The notes: generated by a model not told the origin, from the letters alone. Shown: positions 22,407-35,183, numbered from the stretch's first letter. The stretch is DNA of 64,000 nt from Ottelia alismoides (GCA_037367405.1 JAZKJV010003365.1:1-64000); one strand, 5' to 3'. A program made the numbers and translations.

Positions 22407-23215
22407 GTTGCTGCTTAATTATATATCGTATCCCAATTAGCCATAGGTATCACTAATTCTAAAAATTACCTTTGTATAACGTGTATTTACAAGTCACATC
22501 ATTATAAAATAAATTTCTCGGGACTACAAATATGGCAAGCTTTCAATAACAAAAATTCCTTACCCAATCTTTTGAATAACGTACACAATCTCTACGTATA
22601 CGGATTGATATGTATTCGATGAATATTCAAATATGAATATATGTATTTGACAATCCGTATACGTATTCAGCAATCTTTACGAATCCATATTCATATTCAA
22701 GAATCCGGATATCGGTATTCATGACTACAAATACGTATATGGATTGATCGACATCATTCAAAATGGATATATATATGGATATGCTGCGTGCGAGTCATCA
22801 AATGCATGTAAATTTAATCAATCTATATCATATTAGTTGTTATTATTTTTCGTATCATGATTTGTATCGATTTCATATCCATATCTTCTTAACAATTCGA
22901 TAATACATTTTTCATATTTACTAATATTTGTATCCACATCCACATTTATAATTTAAATGAGATAAAAACAATGTTTATATATCGCTATTTATACCTTCTC
23001 ATTTACGTCATTTTAAATAAATTGGATAGCAAATGCTTCTAAGCGGGTACCGCATGTACCCATTAATTCAAAAGGAGTTTTGGATGGGGCATGAGTCATG
23101 TTATAACGGGTATCCGACCCATAATTTTCAAACGGATACCCGTGAGTTTAGGGTCAAAATGAGCGAGTCAAGCTGGATACCCGCTGGCACGAAAATATTT
23201 GAACACCCCTAGTGG

Positions 23216-24888
23216 TCATGCAAATGCAATATAAGATATAGAAGCATGAATTTGTATAGGGGCACCAATGCATGGAGGATGCCTATCTACAAGTTATTTA
23301 GGTAACTCGGAGCCGTTCGACTTAGAATTTTGATTCTTCAAGTTATGGGAAGATCTTCCACTGTCTTTATTAAGTGACATTGCAATTTAATTAGAATAAA
23401 CATTTAAGTGCATGGATTATTATAAGATAATAACCCAAGGAGTCATGAACTCGATGAGCTTTGGGTAAATCAAGTGACGACTCAACTTGAACTTGTGATT
23501 AAGGAAGGAAAAGAGATTAAGTCGCACTACGGAGGTCCAATGAGATTAATACACATAACACATGTATTTTCTCTATGTATGACTATGATTGCTTACTTAG
23601 TCGTCATGTATAGCTTCGAAGTAACTATCAATGCTTTTCTGAATCATATTTATGTAGCCTTGGCACGATATGAAGTTCAAAGTAGCCTTTCGATCACATG
23701 CACTAAGCAACAGAATATTGTAGTTAGCTTTGCACTCTCTCCAATTACATGGTCATACTCCTATTCTTCTTAATAAATACTAAAATATGATCAATAGATT
23801 AAATATAACTAGTATCTCTTTTGTTGCATGTTTATTAGTTGCTTTGTCAATTTCTTAGTGATATACTACTACCTTGTGATTAACTACTTCTGATAAATGC
23901 TCTCATTGGTAAATGATTCGCATGTTTGTGGACAATGTCATATTATCTTGTATTTTGTCTATGAACATGTTGTTACGTCATGCTGCTTGTGCTTATATAA
24001 GTGCATCTAGAAAATGAATTAAAACTATGCCTACTGAACTTTTGATGATTATGTGATTTGTTAATAAATTTTTAAAATCATTGAGATTCGCACTCATGGC
24101 ACTATTAGTCTTGACATACCTTGTGTATTTGTTTGACTCGACTAGCTTTAACTTGTTAAAACTTTGTGACCTGGCCTAAAGAATGATGCAGTATATATTT
24201 GCTGCTAAATTTGAGTGGGGTATCCTTTAAGATTTTTTACCATATATTTATTTCTCTTTCATATTTTATTCAGATAACTATTCATGTTTATGGTTGCTTG
24301 TGATTGGACACACGGTATTGATTGATTGTATCTATCATGTTTATGGTTGCTTGTGATTGGACACATGGTATTGATCGGCTTGAGGCGGGGCTGGTACAAT
24401 ATCAAGGTACATGGTTGAGTCTTTCTTGGCTTGCAAGAGATATAATTTTCTTCCTTTGCACCAAACCTAGTGTCTTGGATCTTCACTGATAAACTAATGG
24501 CTTCGTTGATGATGTGTTACTCTGAGTTGACTCTTTTTTATGACCCTTTGGGAAAAGAATCGAGTGACAGAATTGCTTCAAATGGGCGGTGACATTGAGT
24601 TTGTTATGCCTTTTTTGTTTTAAGGTTCTTTTCCCAGCGTCAATTAGTGGGTGTTGCTTTGCCTTACACGCAACATACTCTATTAGCTCCTCTCATGGGA
24701 CTTGCTTTCCTTTAGTTGAACCAATCGTGATCGTATATTTAAAAAATTGAGTTAGATTTTAATGACTATCTAGAGAAGACTCGTGAGAAGTAAAAATAAA
24801 CGTTGAACAATGCTTAACCCTTATATGACATAATCCTGCGTCAAGTTCCATCCGTTAAAATTCGTAGTTAACTTTGACGGATTCCATC
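23216..24888. other. AT-rich sequence, no recognised gene; short tandem duplication
   Basis: The ORF 23474-23773 (99 aa) has no recognised domain. At 24284-24376 a ~55-bp unit containing TTATGGTTGCTTGTGATTGG and ACAC-GGTATTGAT occurs twice in tandem. Otherwise nothing stands out. Confidence 0.35.
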
Positions 24889-24969
24889 AATTTTGAACAA
24901 TTTTACCCCTCGAACAAATAAAACAAATACTTCAAAAAACTACCTATGTGTTTTCCAATCGAGCCAGAA

Positions 24970-25500
24970 CCGTTTACCAATTACCACCCTACTTGACAAT
25001 GAGCCCTCGACTCCACCGTTGAGCACTTGCGGGAAGAAGAGCTCTTTGTTGGCCATGACCGCATCCACGATTATAAAGGTCATGATGGAAGGTGCAACGC
25101 TGCCTCCACCCACAGAGGAGAAGTCTATGTGGAGAAGGAATGGAGAGTGAGGAGAGACGGAGAAGAAGGTGGTCTAGTAGAAACCAATGGCGAGGGTGTT
25201 CCGAACAACCAAGACCCGAAGACCAATGATGAAGAAGTCGAACATGTTGATACCTGAAGTGGACCTGAAACAGAAAGCAGAGTCTAAGGAGAACTTCATT
25301 ACAGAGCTGGCATAGGCTCCAATGTAGAGAAGAAGAGCAGCGGGGCAATGCAACGAGCAGCGTGGGCGTTCCTCCGCTAGTACATGTTGTCAAGAAACGA
25401 AGTGTGAGCCGATTTCTTGAACTGAATGAGGGGCCTATCGGGTCGCCGTCACCCAGCAATGAGACGCAACCAATGAAGAACATCGAGACTGGTGGTGGCA
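24970..25500 (-). pseudogene. Possible degraded membrane-protein gene fragment
   Basis: Minus-strand frames at ~25370-24990 contain hydrophobic phrases that look coding: LLFYIGAYASSVMKFSL, then INMFDFFIIGLRVLVVRN, then SVAPSIMTFIIVDAVMANK. One stop (TAG within IGFY-TTFF) and a change of frame break it. Base composition is richer in G+C than the surroundings. I do not recognise the family. It ends a few bases before the gypsy LTR start at 25504, so that insertion may have truncated it. Confidence 0.25.
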
Positions 25501-25503
25501 TCA

Positions 25504-28500
25504 CGATGAATCCGTGATTCATCACCTTTATTCTTTCATTTTGGCTAAAATCCTTGGTAAAATACATGTAAATAATCACTAATTCCAATTAATTATCACT
25601 CTAACCACAATTATTAATATTATATATTTAACATTTAAATTATCCAAAATGAATAAAGAGAAAAAAAAAGAAAATAAAAGGAAAAGAAGTATGTATATGT
25701 AATATACAAACTAACCTAAACCCCGAGACCAGGTCAATATTGACCGGGTCGATAAAATAAATAAGTAGGGGGAGATAAGGATCATAACTTATAAAAATAT
25801 TCAGAAAATCAAGACCAAAAATATAATTTACCCATTTTTCACTTTGTAAATACTTCATCTATTTTATTTATCATCAAAACAACTTCAAATCAAAACACTT
25901 ATTTTGTAAAAATTGTTCATAAAAATATATATTATTTTATAAAAATATCAGAAAAATATTTCGACATAAAAATAAAATAATCGTAATGAACCGGAAAAAC
26001 TGCAAAAGCCGACTTCTGAGGTTTATATCTATTTATAGAAAACTCCAAATTGACCAAACTCATTTTTAAAATCTGTTTTGTATATAATACTATTTATTAA
26101 AAATGTCAGAAAAATATCCGAATAAAACCGGTGAGTTTCGGCTTTTTGGACCCGTTGTATACTTATATGTAAAATCTTCCCGAATTTTTAATTAAATAAC
26201 TGTAAACCCGATTAACTTAATTCTTTTTCCTAAAATCATCTAAATATGTATATAAAAATATAAAAATAAAAGTAAATTAAAATACCAATAAAATCTGGAG
26301 GTCCGAAGCCGCTACTTTTTCCGTCCAGGCCTCATAACTCGACCGTATCAACTCCGAATTGAGCAAACTCAGTTCCTAAAATTATATTTTTTAATTATCT
26401 ACAAAATGACACTCGTTTCGCTAAAATTGGAGTTAATGCGAAAAACGTGGTTTTCGAGGTCCGTTGTAGTATAATGTACAATAAACCTTAACTTATATTA
26501 TTATTTAATACATTTACTATTTATTTATAAATAAATAGTATTTCTTTTTTTATTATTTTATTTAAATTATTTATTTTAATTTAATTAATTATAATTTATA
26601 TCTACATTATATATTTAGTTTAATGTATAAGGTATGTATTTATTATATCTATACTTTTATGTATTTGTCTTTTTCCAATTTTTGTCCTTTTTCCATTTTA
26701 ACATCTCCCTGCCACATGACAACCTCTCATTGCCTATCTCTCTCTCTCTCTCTCATTCTTTCTTTTTCTCTTCTTCTCCAACGCCCCTTCTTCCTCCTAA
26801 CCCATCTCCTCCCCATTTGCCTTCCTTCTTCGTCTCCCCTTCTCGCCGCCAACGGCCTAACCTCCTTAACGGCCGGCCAACTGTCGGCCGTTCGCCAACG
26901 ACCTCCTGCTCCGGTCACCGCTAGCGGTGCTCACATCTCTCCTCGCCTATATATAGTCGTCTCTCCCCCATGGAGCCGGGATCCGCCATCAGTCCCACCT
27001 TCAGTCCGCGAGCTCCGGAGGGAGAGAGAGAGAGAGAGAGAGAGACCGGAGGTGACAACTCCCCGTCGTCCTCCGTTGAGCCGCTTCGAGGGAGGAGATT
27101 CCGGCGAGATCGCCGCCATGGTGAGGCCTTAGGCCACTGCCGCGTGCTCAGCCTCCGTGTTTCCGCCGCCGCGTCGAGGCCAAAACCTAGCAGAGCTCCA
27201 CCGAGTTCTTCTTTAGGTGACGAACAGTTTCATCTTCTGGGTTAGATAGCTTCTATCTCACCTCGTTCTCCTTCTGTTTTCTCCTCAAAACCTCTACTCT
27301 ATTCAGTTTTATCTCTTCAACTTTGATCATCAAACTCCTCTTCATTCCAGTAATCGTAGATAACATTTTAGTTTGCTTTCTAAATTTAGATCAGTGACTT
27401 AGTTCTGATCTGATCTGTCGATCAGAGGACCTCCACTTTCTGTTTGATTTCAAAGCCAATCATTCATATTTTCGAGCTTGTGAGAGAAGTTTGGAACTTC
27501 ATAAAACTTGTTATATTCATTTTCATGTATTGAGATCTGACTTTATATTCTAATACATTTGCTGGGAGAATAAATAAACTGAAACAAATCCAAAGTAATT
27601 GGTGTCTGTTGATTTGGTCTGATCAAATGACGTAGGATTCCACACAAATGCAATTCTCTGGAGGTGTTTTAACGTGCATGTTAATTCCATGATTAGAAAC
27701 GAAGTCTTTGAGTGGAATTGGGATTATAAGGCTTTCCAAAATATTGAGATCTGGAAAATCAATTCAACGATTTTATAGATCTGAATGTTTTTTTTATCGA
27801 GCTCCGATTTATTCCGAATGGAGAGAGAAGTTTCGGATTTGCAGGTACACAATTTTTGAAACAGAGACTTGATCCTTCCCCGAGTCCCTTAAACTCCATC
27901 TCGATTTACTTGAGGACCACCTGAGCACAAGCTGCCAGATCCACATCATTTGGAGCCTCATCGCATGCACCTGCAGTTACATAATACGTTACTTGGATCG
28001 ATCAGATCTATTGACCTTCCACCGTGAAGCAATATCGCAGGATACGAGATACACTGCCACCTCGAGCACCGTCGAGCACCGTTTTCACACTTCTATCCTT
28101 TGCACCTCAAAGACTTGTTGCCGTCGCACCTGATGGTACCATTGAGAGGTCATCGGTCTCGAATTATCGCTGCGCGTGAAGAACCAAGCGAAGCTCCGTA
28201 GCCTACAGTCCAGAAAAAGGGAAGAACATCCCTTTGTTCTCGATTAATCCATAACTGTCAGATCAAGAGCATCCAACATACGTCATTTTAACACACGTCG
28301 TCACCAATTCAAAGGCACCGCTCATTGCTTTTCTCGTGCACGTGAATATTTCTGGGCATATTGCAGATTGACCCTCGACAATTGTGATACTACGGGCAAT
28401 TCTTCTCCGGGCTGAAAACACGTGCATCCATGTGCTTTGTGGGACATTTATGTGCCAACCCCCTACTTCCTGTTAATTACATCTACCCCCTAGATTTTTC

Positions 28501-29354
28501 AGAAAATTACATCCATACCCCCAAACTATATATACTTACCTATAAATACCCCTTTACATCATAAATAAAATAACATAATAATAATACCAAATACTCTAAA
28601 AAATCCTACAAAAATTAGCTACATCATATTTTATATATTTTGCATATTAAACCAAAAACAAAACAAAAATTAAAAAATATGATCAAAAAATATATATATA
28701 TATATAACACAAAAATTTGTTAAACTTTAAAAATTCATAACTAACTCAATACAAATCATCTCAAAACGCACAACCTATCAATTTAAAGATAATTTCATCT
28801 TTATATAAAAAATATAATAAAAATATTTCCACATTATTTCCAATTTTAAAAATCATAAAAACGTCACATTTTTTAAGAAAATTTCACGAAACCAAACACC
28901 AAAAAAATCACAAAAAGCCTTTAAAATTTCATAAAAACAATAAAATAAAATAAAATAAAATAATAACAAATTAAAAATCAAATAAAAATTTAAACATTTT
29001 CTAAAATAATAAAAAATTGTAAAACAATTAAAAATTACAAAAATAATATAAAATTAATTAAAATTCAAATAAAAATCCATAAAATTCTTTAAAAAATAAA
29101 ATAAAAAATTTAGGAATCCATTTACCTTAGTTTTTCTATTGTTTTTCCTAGTTTAAACAGTTTGCCTCCCTGAGTTCGACACTCCCGTGCTTAACCGCTA
29201 TACATTATGTTTAGGAGTATAAATAAAATAAAAAGAAGATTAAGTAAACCTTAAACTTTTCTGATAAAATTCACCTGGTCGATACGACGACCGAAATCTT
29301 TTTCTCTGATTCTTTTGCAGGTTCAGAAGACAAGTGATCAGGTGGAGTTTTGCA
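25504..29354 (+). repeat. 5' LTR of Athila-like element A (3.85 kb)
   Basis: Starts at the position equivalent to TGATGAATCC (the T is C here) and ends TTTTGCA right before the primer site. The left boundary is defined by comparison with the minus-strand copy, where a GGGAAA tail precedes TGATGAATCC at 50987. It contains an AT-rich first kilobase, CT/GA microsatellites (26735-26752, 27021-27044), a G/C-rich promoter-like part with a TATA box, and a very A-rich last part (28560-29110). It is closer to the right-arm copy (61390-64000) than to the inverted LTR: at three diagnostic places in 28130-28220 (GCGCGTG, CCGTAGCC, TTGTTGCC) it agrees with the right-arm copy and differs from the inverted LTR. 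Confidence 0.85.
26948..26956 (+). promoter_or_regulatory. LTR promoter TATA box
   Basis: CTATATATAG lies in a G/C-rich, CT-rich context about 160 bp upstream of a strong-context ATG (GCCGCCATGG at 27117). It is conserved in the inverted copies at ~49548-49557 and ~63790-63799. It most likely sets the U3/R border of the retroelement transcript. Confidence 0.55.
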
Positions 29355-29356
29355 TA

Positions 29357-29374
29357 TGGCGTCGTTGCCGGGGA
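29357..29374 (+). other. Primer binding site of element A (tRNA-Asp type)
   Basis: TGGCGTCGTTGCCGGGGA begins two bases after the LTR end. Athila-type elements use TGGCGCCGTTGCCGGGGA, complementary to tRNA-Asp. One base differs here (GTC for GCC), a CpG-decay-type change shared by the right-arm copy. Confidence 0.85.
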
Positions 29375-30433
29375 GGCAGCGCTAGGGCAGACCGTAGACT
29401 TAGGTTTAGATTTTTCTTCGCGCCATTTTGTTCTCTATCCTTACGGCCTTTTGTTTCTAAGTTGTGCAGCACATGTCGAGCCGCAAAGCTGAGAACCGTA
29501 AAGCCGCAAATTTTTCATTTCTGTAAAATTTTGTAAAAAAATATAAAAAATGTCATAGAAAGGGGTCTCGTAAAGGCATCCCGACTTATATTTTTCTCGG
29601 GGTCTGTTTCACCAGGGTTGTACTCCTGGGGGAGCAGGGCACCCACCGCAGCTTTTTCGATCGTGATTTTTCCGCGGCTTTCCCGAGTTAGGAGCTTGTT
29701 AGGTGTTTTACGATTTTTCCCTTCTCTGCATAAATGTAGCGTAGCTTAGATGTTTGCTTAGAATTCGACACCTAGTTATTTGTATCTAGATCCAATCCTG
29801 AAAACAAAAATACGTTAGATGGTTTTTCTCTGAGAATATCCAAAAAAAGTGAAAACGGAAAATTAAAACAGGGACTGCTAACTCTATCTGACTTTAAAAC
29901 AAACATAACGACTCACTTGTTTTGGGAGAGCAATCCCCGAAAGTGCATATCCGATCTCATCTCCAGATCAGTGAGAGAGTGACGACCCATAAGGTAGAGC
30001 CAGAGTTCGGACTTCTCTCGAAATACTACTTAGTTCACACTTTTATTTACCTTATCTTCAGTGGGTGCTCTCGGGTAGTCGGAAACGATCCGAGTTCACT
30101 TAGCAGGGTGGAAGGTTTAGAGGACATTGCGTAAGGCCCGTCCTCAAGTAACACGAGTAGCCAAAAACGGTCCGTACTTACTTACATACTGGCTGAGAAT
30201 AGGTGAGTTCTGGTGAGAACTCGGGACAGTAAGACGTCAAAGTCTTGGACACATATCTAATCTCGTTAATCTGAGAGAACGTTGATTGTCAAACAACCGT
30301 AAAACCGAAAAAATAAACGACCCGAACGTTTACGGTCACAACCAGGGTTGCTGTTGGTGAACTTGGGTTTTGTTTTATTTTTGATTGCGGTGTGAGTCTA
30401 ATCTTTCTAGATCTGATCAACAAATCTCTCAAG
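29375..30433 (+). other. Untranslated leader of element A
   Basis: About 1 kb between the primer site and the first gag codon, with no credible ORF. Long leaders are normal for Athila-type elements. Packaging and dimerisation signals would be expected here but cannot be pinpointed. Confidence 0.5.
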
Positions 30434-32768
30434 ATGATGGGAAGACGATCGCTCCGTTCGACTCTGAACGATCCTCTCTCTCGCAAGCCAACCCGTTCAT
30501 CTAAATCGGTTCGGGATGACTCTCGTCCCAAATCGAAATCCACTCGATCTGTTCCTTCCAGGCGTGACTCTAACCTTGGAAGCTCGTCGTCGATTTCTTC
30601 TCCTACCCATTCTCTACCATCATCACCTCCAAATCATCATCAGCAGCTACACATTGACTTGGCAGAGCCTGATTTAGATTCTTTTTCCTTTCCAGATGAC
30701 ATGGCTGGTAAAGGACCGCAGACCACTTCATTCGTCATAGATCAGGCTGCGATTAACAGTGGTCTACTTGCTTCCCTTGAGGCAATACAGAATCAGATCA
30801 GGGAGCAAGGTAGAATGATGGATGATGTCAAAGCTGAGCTGACTCAGCTTCGTGCGCAACGACACCATCTAGCAGCTGAGAACCCAGAACCTGAGGATCG
30901 AGAGCCGTAAGACGATGCAGAGAGACCTCCAGAGGACCCGAACCGCATGATGCAGCAGCTCTACAACCCTGGAGCTACTACGACCCACCGATGGATTCGT
31001 CTCCCCATCATCCGCGGGAACTTCGAGTTCCGACCTCAGACGATCCAGTTGTTGCCCAAGTTTCACGGGCTTTCCACTGAGGAGCTACACTTGCACCTTC
31101 AAGAATTCGAGCTGATCTGCAGCACGGTGCATGATGTGCAGTGAACAAGGACACGATCAAATTGATCGCATTTCCTTTCTCCCCCGTTGATCGAGCAACC
31201 TACTGGCTGAAACATCTAGGGAGATATGTTTCGACCTGGGAGGAGCTAAGAATCGCATATCTGAACAAGTATTACCCTCTCAATTGAACGAATGCTGCGA
31301 GAGCCATGATCAGTAACTTCACCATGATCGGGAACGAACAGTTCCACGAGGCATGGGATAGATTTTGAGAGCTCATTGATCGGTGTCCCCACCACGACTT
31401 TTCGAAGTCGACTCTTGTGCAGAGCTTCTTCGATGGGCTGACACCAGAGTTACAGGGACTGGTGAATGTCGCCTGTGGTGGTTCGTATTTCTCAATGCAT
31501 GAGGATCGAGTCTGGGCCATTTACGAGAAAATGGCAGAGAATTACACCACGATGTCTCAGACTCGAGTCTACAACCAGACGAAACCACCAACTTACCACC
31601 AGCATTCCCGAGTGGCACATATAGAAGGGAACCCATCTTCTTTCGTTTCTATTCCTCTCGAATCTCCATCAGCTGATATGGGGATCATTTGCCCCAATTT
31701 GGATCGAATAGAGATAATTGAGAAAAAAGTGCTAGAATCTAGACAAGCTCGATAAGATAGACGAGCTTGAGAGATGCATGAGTGATCTGAAGACACAGAT
31801 TATGTGCCTTCAAGAATTACATACAGATTCCAACTGGTCTTCGAGATCACAGGCTGACTCAGGTAGCCGAGATCGAGGTATACTTCCGAGGCCTCCAGTA
31901 CAGCACATCTACCATGTGCATTCTGAGCCTGCTCATCATCCCTCGGCGTACCCGCAATTCCAGCAGACGCCATCATCTGACACTCAGATGGTGGTGTATC
32001 AGAGCAATCAGCCCTTGGCATTCATGCCCCCAATTTATTCTGAGATGCCTGAACCATTGACCGAGGTCAATGGGATTTGGTATGACCACCCACAGCAACC
32101 AGGGATCCGTCATGATCACCCTGGTTTTCGTTGGTCGACAGGAGGTGCCTCTTCCCAGCAGCAACCACATGCACCAATGGGGCAGAACAGAGAGCAGCAA
32201 CAGCATTACGGTCCTCGGCAGTATCAGAAACCTCAGTGGAGGCAGAGCACTTACTAGCCTCAGCAGCAACAGCAATATCCTCTACAGCAGCATCCAGCTC
32301 CGCAGCAGCCTCAGTATCACCGAGGCGACTCATCCGGGTCTCATGGACCTTTCCATGACAACCCAGCTTTAGAGTATCTCGCTAACCTGATCACTGATCA
32401 ACATGCATCTTTTAGGCGAGAAATGTATGAGTTCAAAGCCCATGTCACTGACCTCGTCAAGAAGAAGTCCGCCTTGCCTGTCCAGATAGAGCCCAACCCG
32501 AACAACCTGAAGCGAAAGTCTGAGCAGGTAGATTAGACCGAGCCCACCCTCCAATCACAAGCATTCTCCGATGACTATCTTTACTGTGATGACGTTGACT
32601 TCATCTCTCTTAGGAGCGGTAGGATTCCAGTAGGCGGATACTCTACTAGGCTCGAGGACGATACCTCAGATCACGCAAGTGAGCCTGTAGACGACATCGA
32701 TGGCGGTGCTGAAGCCGCATCCTTTGACGATGGAGATGGTGGTGATGAAGCCACCAAGTCTGAAGAGT
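30434..32768 (+). pseudogene. gag: gag of element A (disabled)
   Basis: Start chosen at ATG 30434 (MMGRRSLRSTLND). There is a basic, serine-rich N-terminus, then a coiled region (LLASLEAIQNQIREQGRMM). A frame change near 30905 leads to the Retrotrans_gag core at ~31020-31560: FEFRPQTIQLLPKFHGLS, LHLQEFELIC, FPFSPVDRATYWL, WEELRIAYLNKYYP, and the usual CPHHDF and VQSFFDGL. A Gln-rich tail (QQQPHAPM, QQQQQYPLQQ) and LRSGR near 32612 are also typical of Athila gag. In-frame stops include TGA 31285-31287 and 31366-31368, and TAG near 32257, 32535 and 32768. All are shared with the right-arm copy, so the decay predates the inverted duplication. Confidence 0.85.
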
Positions 32769-34543
32769 AGCCAGAGCCGAACGCTGATACAGCTGCTTTA
32801 CCATTCTTTGTAAATAGTGATGATGATAGAAAATCACAAAAAATGTATAAAAGAGAAGAAACCAAAAAAGAAATAAAAAGATTGTTGATCTAGATCATGC
32901 TTTTTCTGATACTTCACAAAAAGCAAGTCCTCGTTTTGCAAAAACATTTGCTTCTCCTTCTTCTGATCCTCAGATTGTACAGACTAATCCAGAGGATGTA
33001 CAGGTTCCTTTTCCGAAAGCACTCTACTTAGGAAAAGGCGCTAAAAAAGAAAATCCCAAAAAGATTCATATGAATGATCTGACGAAAGCGATGCTTGACA
33101 AATTCACGATCCAATTAACTCTTTCGGAAGCCTTGGCACACATCCCTCTTCTACATAAAAGCCTTAAAGAATGAACCATCGTCCGCAGAAAGAAGAGGCA
33201 ACGTAATCATTGTTCTGAGATCCATGTGCTGACCAAGGTTACATGTTATACTATTCAGAATCGAGTCCCGGCCAAGAGATCAGATACGGGAGCACCATAT
33301 GTCAGATGTGAGATCCTTGATCAGACTTTCGATCGGACTCTATTAGATAGAGGATCTTCGATTAATCTCCTTCCATCTTCCTTACTCGACAAGTTTGAGT
33401 TCGGTCCTCTTCGACTGAGCCGAACGGTCTTGCAGTTTGCTGATAGATCGGTTAAGAGGCCTAAGGGTTTATTCGAAGACGTTATCGTCACCATTCAGGT
33501 TTTGAAATTCCCGGTGGACTTCGTAGTGTTGGACATGGCGGTCCCTGAATGTGTGACAGATACCTCGATCATATTAGGACGACCTTTTTTGGCAACAGCG
33601 AAGGCCATTTCCAATTATGGTACCGGAAAGGTGTACTTTCGCGTACAGGGCAAAAGTATACATATAGAGATGATCCAAGATCAGAACTCTAGAGAAGCTA
33701 GATCAGAGCGAGCATCTGATGACGAGCCCGACAGTCATCAGGATTGTGACTTCATACAAACCAATGATGAGGCCGTCTGGGCCGAACCAAGTACCCAATC
33801 TTTCATTCCACCTTCAGTCGAAGCCGAGATTCAGATATCCGAGGATGGGAGATTGGAGAGCACAATCCTAGAACCGAACATTGAAACTCTTGACAGAGAC
33901 GATTCTGATACCTTCTCAGATCATTCAGATATTCTATATCCCTCCAAGTCAGAAGTGAACACTCATAGCTGTCAGTCACCCACAGATCATTCTGATTCCG
34001 ACGATGCTTATTGGCAGTGTTTCGCCGAATTCTTATCTCTTCAGACTCCATTAGCAGAGCCTACAACCAGCCTGAAGACCGAATCAAATCAAAACATCCA
34101 ACAATCTCTAGATCTTTCTGAGTCAGAGCAGGCAGAGCTCACACACATCGATCTAGCAGCCTACACCCAGGCTCTAATCAAACCTGCCCTCCCTGCTCCT
34201 TCTCCCCCTGAACTCAAGCCGTTACCTCAAAACATGAAGTATCGATTCCTTGCGGGTGAATCCAAAATGTTTCCGGTCATCATCTCTTCTAATCTGACCA
34301 AAGATCAAGAATCTCGTCTGATGGCGATTCTTGAAAAGAACCGCAAGGCCATTGGATGGTCAGTAGCCGATCTCCATGGGATTAGTCCGACTCTGTGCTC
34401 CCACCACATCTTTCTCGAGGATGACGCCAAGCCATCTCGTGAGTTTCAGCGCAAGCTAAACCCGAATCTTCGAGAGGTAGTTATGAAGGAAATATCCAAG
34501 TGGTGGAACGTCGATTTTATCTATCCCATCTCCGACTCGAAAT
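32769..34543 (+). pseudogene. pol: pol N-terminal part with aspartic protease, element A
   Basis: The frame runs from PFFVNSDDD through HIPLLHKSLKE to a TGA at ~33172, then a 439-aa open stretch (33226-34545). The retropepsin-like domain lies at its start: TLLDRGSSINLLP around residues 37-50 carries the catalytic Asp of the D-x-G-(A/S)-S motif, and the flap-distal motif IILGRPFLA follows ~80 residues later. A long acidic, low-complexity linker (residues ~150-320) precedes the start of RT (MAILEKNRKAIGWSVADL, then SPTLCSHHIFLEDDAKPSREFQR). The stop at 34543-34545 replaces the conserved Trp of the K-W-V-S-P motif (TGG to TGA). In the right arm this open stretch is broken by 1-nt indels. Confidence 0.85.
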
Positions 34544-34545
34544 GA

Positions 34546-35183
34546 GTTAGTCCTTTGCATGTGGTACCCAAGAAGACGGGTATCACCACAGTGATCAACG
34601 AGGACGGAGAGGAGATCGCTACCCGAGTACCGACTTCTTGGCGCATCTGTGTGGACTACAGACGTTTGAATCAGGCGACCAAGAAGGATCACTTCCCGCT
34701 ACCGTTCATCGATCAGATCATCGAACGGTTAGCCGGGAAGAGCCATTATTGCTCTTGATGGGTACTCGGAATACAATCAAGTGGCCATTGCTCCAGAAGA
34801 CCAGGAAAAGACTACATTCACCTGTCCGTTCGGAATGTATGCTTTCAAACGGATGCCCTTTAGATTATGTAATGATCCGGCTACATTCCAGAGGTGCATG
34901 CTTTCGATATTTGCGATTTGCGAACATGGTGGGAGATATCTTGGAGGTCTTCATGGACGATTTCTCGGTCTACGGTGATGATTTCGATTCTTGCCTTTCT
35001 AGTCTAGACCGCGTGCTTCAGAGGTGCACGGAGGTTAACCTTGTGGTTTCTTGGGAGAAGAGTCATTTCATGATGACTCATAGGACAGTCCTTGGTCACA
35101 TCATCTCCAACTGGGGCATGGAGGTGGACCCGGCCAAGGTGGATATCATAAAGAAACTCAATCCGCCGTCCAATTTAAAATAA
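34546..35183 (+). pseudogene. pol: Reverse transcriptase domain, element A
   Basis: The RT fingers and palm are spread over three frames: VSPLHVVPKKTGITTV, SWRICVDYRRLNQATKKDHF, PLPFIDQIIERLAG, then (after a 2-nt loss at ~34752) GYSEYNQVAIAPEDQEKTTF, FGMYAFKRMPFRLCNDPATF, and the catalytic box FMDDFSVYGD with both aspartates. A TAA at 35181-35183 stands for Gln before LRLFLGHVGFYQ. The domain would be ~215 aa if intact. The right arm keeps the two bases lost here (YCFLDGYSEYNQ readable) but has other indels. Confidence 0.9.

Larger units (their letters stand above)
21203..23215. mobile_element. Candidate non-autonomous hAT-type element, host of later insertions
   Basis: Left end TGGGTGTCCG followed by GGTACCCGACC and GACCCGTCCCGACCCG. 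Right end (reverse-complemented) AGGGGTGTTCAAA followed by GCGGGTATCC. Inverted termini of the form (A/T)GGGGTGTC and stretches of GGGTACCCGACCCG are usual in plant hAT MITEs. The flanks TGGTTATC / TGGTCATG are an imperfect 8-bp match (6 of 8). The interior has many GAATATCCGAATA-type palindromic phrases (21690-21820, 22600-22790). A gypsy LTR fragment and a TRIM lie inside it. Confidence 0.4.

Noticed and set aside
26727..27245. Six overlapping ORFs in the G/C-rich LTR part (and the equivalents at 49548-49862)
   Set aside because: They are translations of CT/GA microsatellites and promoter-like sequence in LTR copies, with no recognisable domain.
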